A stretch of 64,000 nt of DNA from Eumeta japonica (taxonomy: Eukaryota > Arthropoda > Insecta > Lepidoptera > Psychidae): assembly GCA_005406025.1 (NCBI GenBank), contig BGZK01000154.1:248001-312000 (forward strand). The letters run 5' to 3'. Shown here piece after piece: positions 59,702-64,000 of this stretch (positions are counted from its first letter, which is position 1; every line of letters starts with the position of its first letter). The notes below the pieces were generated by a model. That model was not told the DNA's origin. It saw nothing but the letters and a program-made list of their open reading frames with translations, and made no database searches. The translations under genes and the position numbers were made by a program.

Positions 59702-60984
59702 GATTGAATAAAATAAACTTAATAATAAAATATATTCGACATTTTAAGATTATTGTAAATTAATGAACTAGTTATTACAATGCATTGCTATTTTATTTCA
59801 TGGCAAATCAATTACAATAAGCCAATAATTCAATTTCATATTGAAAATAAAATAAACTACTAGTTATATTACTAACTCACTCTGTCAGTTTTTCTTTTGT
59901 TCGAACAGTTGTATGTCATTTGTGATAGGTACTACTTAAAAAATATATTTATGTCAATTCTAATATCAAACTACTCATAATACTCAATATATTGGTATAA
60001 AACCTAGTTTTAATGATTTATCTTAACTATCGCCATTTAATAATACTGTGATGTATTAATTAATTAGGCTATAATCAAACACTGATATTTTACTCTAATT
60101 TAATATTCTGATGGGTATTCTAATCTCATGTTTTAGCTGTCTCACATAAATTTTATGCATAAAATGTACTACTAACTATTAATATACTATGGATACCAAA
60201 TCATATTTTTTTATTATATAATTGTTAATAATTGCATACTTCAATACATTGACCTATATGTATACTACATATAGGTCAATGCTTCAATAGAAGAAATTGT
60301 GTATTAATATGTATTTATTTTTTGTGAAGATATTTCTTCTTTCTTTCATCCAATAAAAAAAATACCATGAATTCAAGCAACTTCATTTGTGCAGTTTTCC
60401 TTAAAATAGTAACAGTGTCTTTAAAGTTGAAAATACAACAAAATTTTTATTATTTCTTATTCTATTATTATCCTGCCATAAACATTTATTAGCATATTTA
60501 AAACATATAAAATAACCCCCATCATAACTTAAAATCAATATACTTACTTTTCTCACTAACAAAACAATAGCAAAGGGCAAAGAAAGTGACCTTGCAAGGT
60601 CATTGACTAAATTGCACTTAATTTAGAACAAGATAACAAAATTCTACCTGATCGATAGTACTCTTAAATTAAAGTGATTGATATAAATAGATCATTTATG
60701 ATTATTAACCACATTACATAAGCATTAATATATTTACGCAATAACTCAAAAAACTACGTCAACATAAAATGATTACAATATAATTTAAAATGGCATAAAC
60801 AGTAAAAAAATATAATTTTGATGAATAAAAGTAATTTCAGTACGTAATGAATAAATGATTAATAATCAAAACATTTGTTAGTAATAGCTATGCATAAATT
60901 AATGTGGTAGATAGCATTTTTGATTTAAATAAAAAAATAAGTATAGGAGGTAATTATATATAGACAGATTGTAGTAACACTTAC
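59702..60984. other. Upstream flank or first intron of aldolase
   Basis: AT-rich. Contains one perfect hairpin (60247-60281). No exon recognised. Confidence 0.4.
60247..60281. repeat. Perfect 16-bp hairpin
   Basis: 60247-60262 is the exact inverse of 60266-60281, with a 3-base loop TAC. Confidence 0.9.
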
Positions 60985-61126
60985 TGAATTTTAAGTAATT
61001 ATTTAGTTTACGAATACACCACTCCCGAACTACCACAGCGACTTCTGTCAAATAAATGTGGCAAACGCAGAGGACATGAAGAAAGGTCATATGAAGGTCC
61101 AACTTACAATTTAGTTAACTGTTAGC
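60985..61126 (-). other. Possible noncoding leader exon
   Basis: On the minus strand, a stretch less AT-rich than its surroundings ends TTCA followed by GTAAGTG, a near-perfect splice donor at 60984. It is in the right direction and place to be a 5' leader exon of aldolase. No transcription start signal can be fixed. Weak support only. Confidence 0.25.
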
Positions 61127-61222
61127 AGTGCCATCTACAAGTTTAATTTGTAACTTATAAGCTGTTAGCTTATGCAATAAGATGAAAATAAAAGATTCTT
61201 AATACAGTCTGTAGATGTCACT
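61127..61222. mobile_element. 96-bp TIR fragment, possible mini-MITE
   Basis: AGTGCCATCTACA at 61127 and the inverse of TGTAGATGTCACT at 61210-61222 differ at one base of 13. Inside lies AAGCTGTTAGCTT (61159-61171), a small stem. The AGTGCCATCT phrase also recurs in the tandem array at 43447. Confidence 0.45.
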
Positions 61223-61639
61223 ATAAAACTAAAAAATAGAATAGTTATCATAAATTACATTAATCCTATCCAGGCACTGTTGCAGCTTCAGATTGAGGGG
61301 TTCACGGTCTCGCAGTAATGAACAAATTAGGATTTACTACCTACATAATCAATTTCATTTATTCAATTTTGGTACATGTAGACAAAAATAACCACTTTTA
61401 GCCAGAACGAAAAGTAGTGTACAAGTAATAAAAATGATTCAGTGAATATTATAGGAAGTTATTTTAAGCAATAGCGTTAGAGATTTTGAAATTGAATCTG
61501 ATTTAGAAGTAATAAAATTAATGAAGTGACAAATGCTTGAAATACATAGACATAAATCAGAGACCAAATAAATATGTATAACAAATCGACCATGGTGTCA
61601 TCTATTATCATTAATTAAAAACCAAAATGAAAAAATTGT
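61223..61639. other. Noncoding stretch
   Basis: AT-rich; no gene recognised. Confidence 0.35.
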
Positions 61640-62240
61640 TTTTTCATGAAGTATAGCTTAGATTTTGAAGTTCCATTTATAGGATTTCGAGTCAAAATTA
61701 CAAAAACAGAACTCTTATAGTTTCGTCCTGTATATCCATCTGTATGTCACAGGCATTTTACTCAAAAACTACAAAATGTATATCGATGAAATTCGGCGTC
61801 TTGTATAAGCCGTTACTTAGTTTCGTAGTTATATAACATTGATAAATATTTCTAAGAGGGAGCACTCCATACATGTAACAGAAGCTGACAAAATTTTTTC
61901 AGCGAACATCAACGTGTGATACATACTTCGACACTTCTTTTAAAAACACTTTAAGGCTTTTGAGCAATTTTTCTGATTATGTGAATAATTTCGAAAATAA
62001 TCGCTCCGAAAGTTGCAGAAATTGTATCCTCCATTTTCTAAATCGTATGTCTAAAAAATATGAAAAAAAGGTAAAGAAGGTAGTAACGTTTAATAAATAC
62101 TTTCAAGGAAAATTATTTTGAATATGATCGGTTATACCGTTTTTGAGTTTTTGCCCAAAAACTGCGCTTCTCAATAAAATAACGTAAATGCTGTGAACAT
62201 ACACTCTTTTGCTGGTGCACCTACTTGTTTCTCTAGTTAC
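61640..62240 (-). mobile_element. Dispersed element, copy 2 (inverse of 27840-28600)
   Basis: The reverse complement of 61850-62220 follows 27885-28260 with shared blocks (TTTGCTGGTGC at 62207 against GCACCAGCAAA, TTTAATAAATACTTTCAAGG, ATAATCGCTCCGAAAG). No coding frame. Confidence 0.7.
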
Positions 62241-63193
62241 AGGCGACTACAAGTGCTTATATTTATTACGTGCGGGAAACATGAAAAATAGTGTAACAAT
62301 GTAGTTTTTCATCTGTAACGCATTTCTTTAAATATAAACGGCCGCGAAACCGACATGGTCCAACATGCATTTAGGAGGGTTTTTTTTAACTTTTTATTAT
62401 GAAAATTGAATAACTTTAAAAAATTGGGAAGTTACTGTTTTTATGATGATTTTCGAAAATCGAATTTTCATTAAATCTTGACATACTGCTAAATATATTT
62501 TAAAAATATAATGTGGCAAAAAGATTCAGGAATGGCTTATAAAATCAACCGTTTTTCGAATTTTTAAGCTCAACAGCTTAAAGATGATAAATCTTTGAGC
62601 TTCGAGACAACTATATTTTTGAATTCGAAGAGCTCAAAAATACATTATTAAATATGATAGCAGAAAGTTTTAGGGATGGCCTGCAGGGCGAACCGTTTTA
62701 CAGATTTTTTTTATGTGAAATGCCTATAACAGTTATGTGTTCCTAGTCCGAAGTAGTGCTTGCTGCCTCTGAATTCGACTTTTGAAACAAACTTGTTTAT
62801 TTACGTATGTTTTTAAAATTCTTGTAAATCGTCGATCTTTGGGAAATTTGTGAATTTGAAGACTTAAAGTGTGATTTTGGGAGGGGTCCGACCACCATAA
62901 CTCAGCCCCAGAGGTGGAGGTCCATCATCAGGCCGCCCATGATACCATCACATATTTATATTCATTTATAAACCTTTTGTAAATAATTTGTCTATATATT
63001 TGTCTCTAAATAATATATAATAATACATTTGTTGGTTCTAACAAATGTTGCGCACGCATTACCAACAAACCCTGCTCAAATAAAATAGATATCTTTCAAA
63101 ATTGTAAAAGTGTTAACATGTGTGTTTTTTCTTGATATGCGTGTTTTCATAATATGAAAATGTATACTATATTATATGTATATGAATATTGTG
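62241..63193. other. Noncoding stretch
   Basis: AT-rich to 62870, then a short GC-richer piece at 62880-62945. No gene recognised. Confidence 0.35.
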
Positions 63194-63241
63194 TATTCAT
63201 AATACACTTACAGGATAATTCCTGTAAGTGTATTATGAATA
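63194..63241. repeat. Perfect 22-bp hairpin
   Basis: 63194-63215 is the exact inverse of 63220-63241 with loop TAAT. It is the longest perfect stem in the window. Confidence 0.92.
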
Positions 63242-63599
63242 GAATAGTAGAGGCATTTTAAGTCCCGGAAATTGCTTGACTTTGACATGTTGAGAGTAGA
63301 GCACTGCCTACTTCAAACGCTTCACGTTATGAGGCCTGTAAAAATCGATAGCCTAAAACCATAAAACCAGCTACAAACGAATTGCATCGAATAGTCAAAG
63401 TAGGTTTATAGTCTCATAATCCATACGTTTAGTTTTTGATTGATGCTCGTTCAAAGCAAAATCGTTTTCATTTTGTATGTGTACTAGACGGCCCGATAGA
63501 CCCTGTTCTATTTGTTCTCTAAGGTAATTTGCCCGAATAGTACACGTCCACATTTTTACCTACGTGTAAATAAAGGGAATCAATTTCTTCATGTTTTAA

Positions 63600-63873
63600 A
63601 TCGATCGTTATTAATCCCGATTTGACCTCAGCTTCGATTTCGATTCTGGTACTTTTCTGAATCCGATGAGATACTGTCAAGGTATCGATTTGATTCTTGT
63701 CCCATTTTCGATTCTAATTGTGGTCCAGTCACACACACGCTGATTTTCATCACTGTATTCGGTAGCAGTTTCCTCGTTTGCCTTCATCTCGTAGTAGTTA
63801 AATAATTCTCGCTGTGATAGCAAAAAATCCAAAGGCAATTTTAATAGATCGACTGCCGTTTGATACATATATA

Positions 63874-63928
<55 letters not shown>

Positions 63929-64000
63929 GTCTGTAGAAATTAATTGTGGTTCGTTAGTATCGTTATAGCTCAAAAACGGCTACGGCTAGATCGATTTGGC
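63600..64000. mobile_element. Hexamer array and tail of a Helitron-like repeat
   Basis: Six-base-periodic sequence (GATTTCGATTCTGG, GATTTGATTCTTG) spans about 63610-63725. An unassigned stretch follows, then an (AT)n tract, then TATAGCTCAAAAACGGCTAC, wording typical of lepidopteran repeats. The minus-strand 98-codon frame here is mostly the AT tract plus unassigned residues, and I do not call it. Confidence 0.5.
63879..63927. repeat. (AT)n microsatellite
   Basis: About 24 uninterrupted AT units; likely polymorphic. Confidence 0.95.

Noticed and set aside
63677..63973. 98-codon minus-strand frame
   Set aside because: Much of it is the (AT)n tract read as alternating Ile-Tyr; the remainder has no recognised domain and lies in a repeat tail.

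Overview
The window reads as nuclear DNA of an insect, most likely a moth or butterfly (Lepidoptera). Support comes from its AT-rich composition, GT-AG introns, an animal class I aldolase with an insect-like sequence, RTE-type retrotransposon fossils, a short run of the insect telomere motif TTAGG, and interspersed repeats of types I associate with lepidopteran genomes. The species cannot be named from sequence alone. No bacterial, plasmid or phage organisation is present, and almost none of the open reading frames are genes.

The one well supported gene is fructose-bisphosphate aldolase on the minus strand. Its coding exons run from 58851 down to 48089 in eight pieces that join in frame into a 365-residue enzyme with the catalytic residues of the family in place. 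A ninth exon at 59687-59633 begins with its own ATG and joins in phase to the first aldolase exon, so a 385-residue form with a lysine-rich N-terminal extension is possible. Introns hold AT-rich filler, a MITE, a tandem array of about 120-bp units and several perfect hairpins.

Layout: 1-1.3 kb is a dead RTE reverse transcriptase; 1.3-3.3 kb is an element with arms of about 225 bp in inverted orientation; 3.3-29 kb is noncoding, with scattered CpG-rich patches, dispersed repeats, a relic exon of a SWIM/YqaJ-type element (16.4 kb), an interstitial TTAGG run (25.2 kb) and one 185-codon open frame of unknown status (26.9-27.4 kb); 29.9-31.9 kb is a second dead RTE copy split by a nested insertion of about 520 bp; 33-46.5 kb is a nested repeat zone with Helitron-like ends, an inverted pair of one element, mirrored tandem arrays, a hAT MITE with a perfect 8-bp target duplication and a TA-flanked MITE; 46.5-59.7 kb is aldolase with its 3' flank; 59.7-64 kb is upstream flank and further repeats.

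Twelve or so perfect or near-perfect inverted repeats (13-22 bp arms, loops of 3-19 nt) are spread over the whole window with no common sequence. They look like products of a local copying process rather than one element family. All protein-family assignments rest on reading the translations; no database search or alignment program was run.
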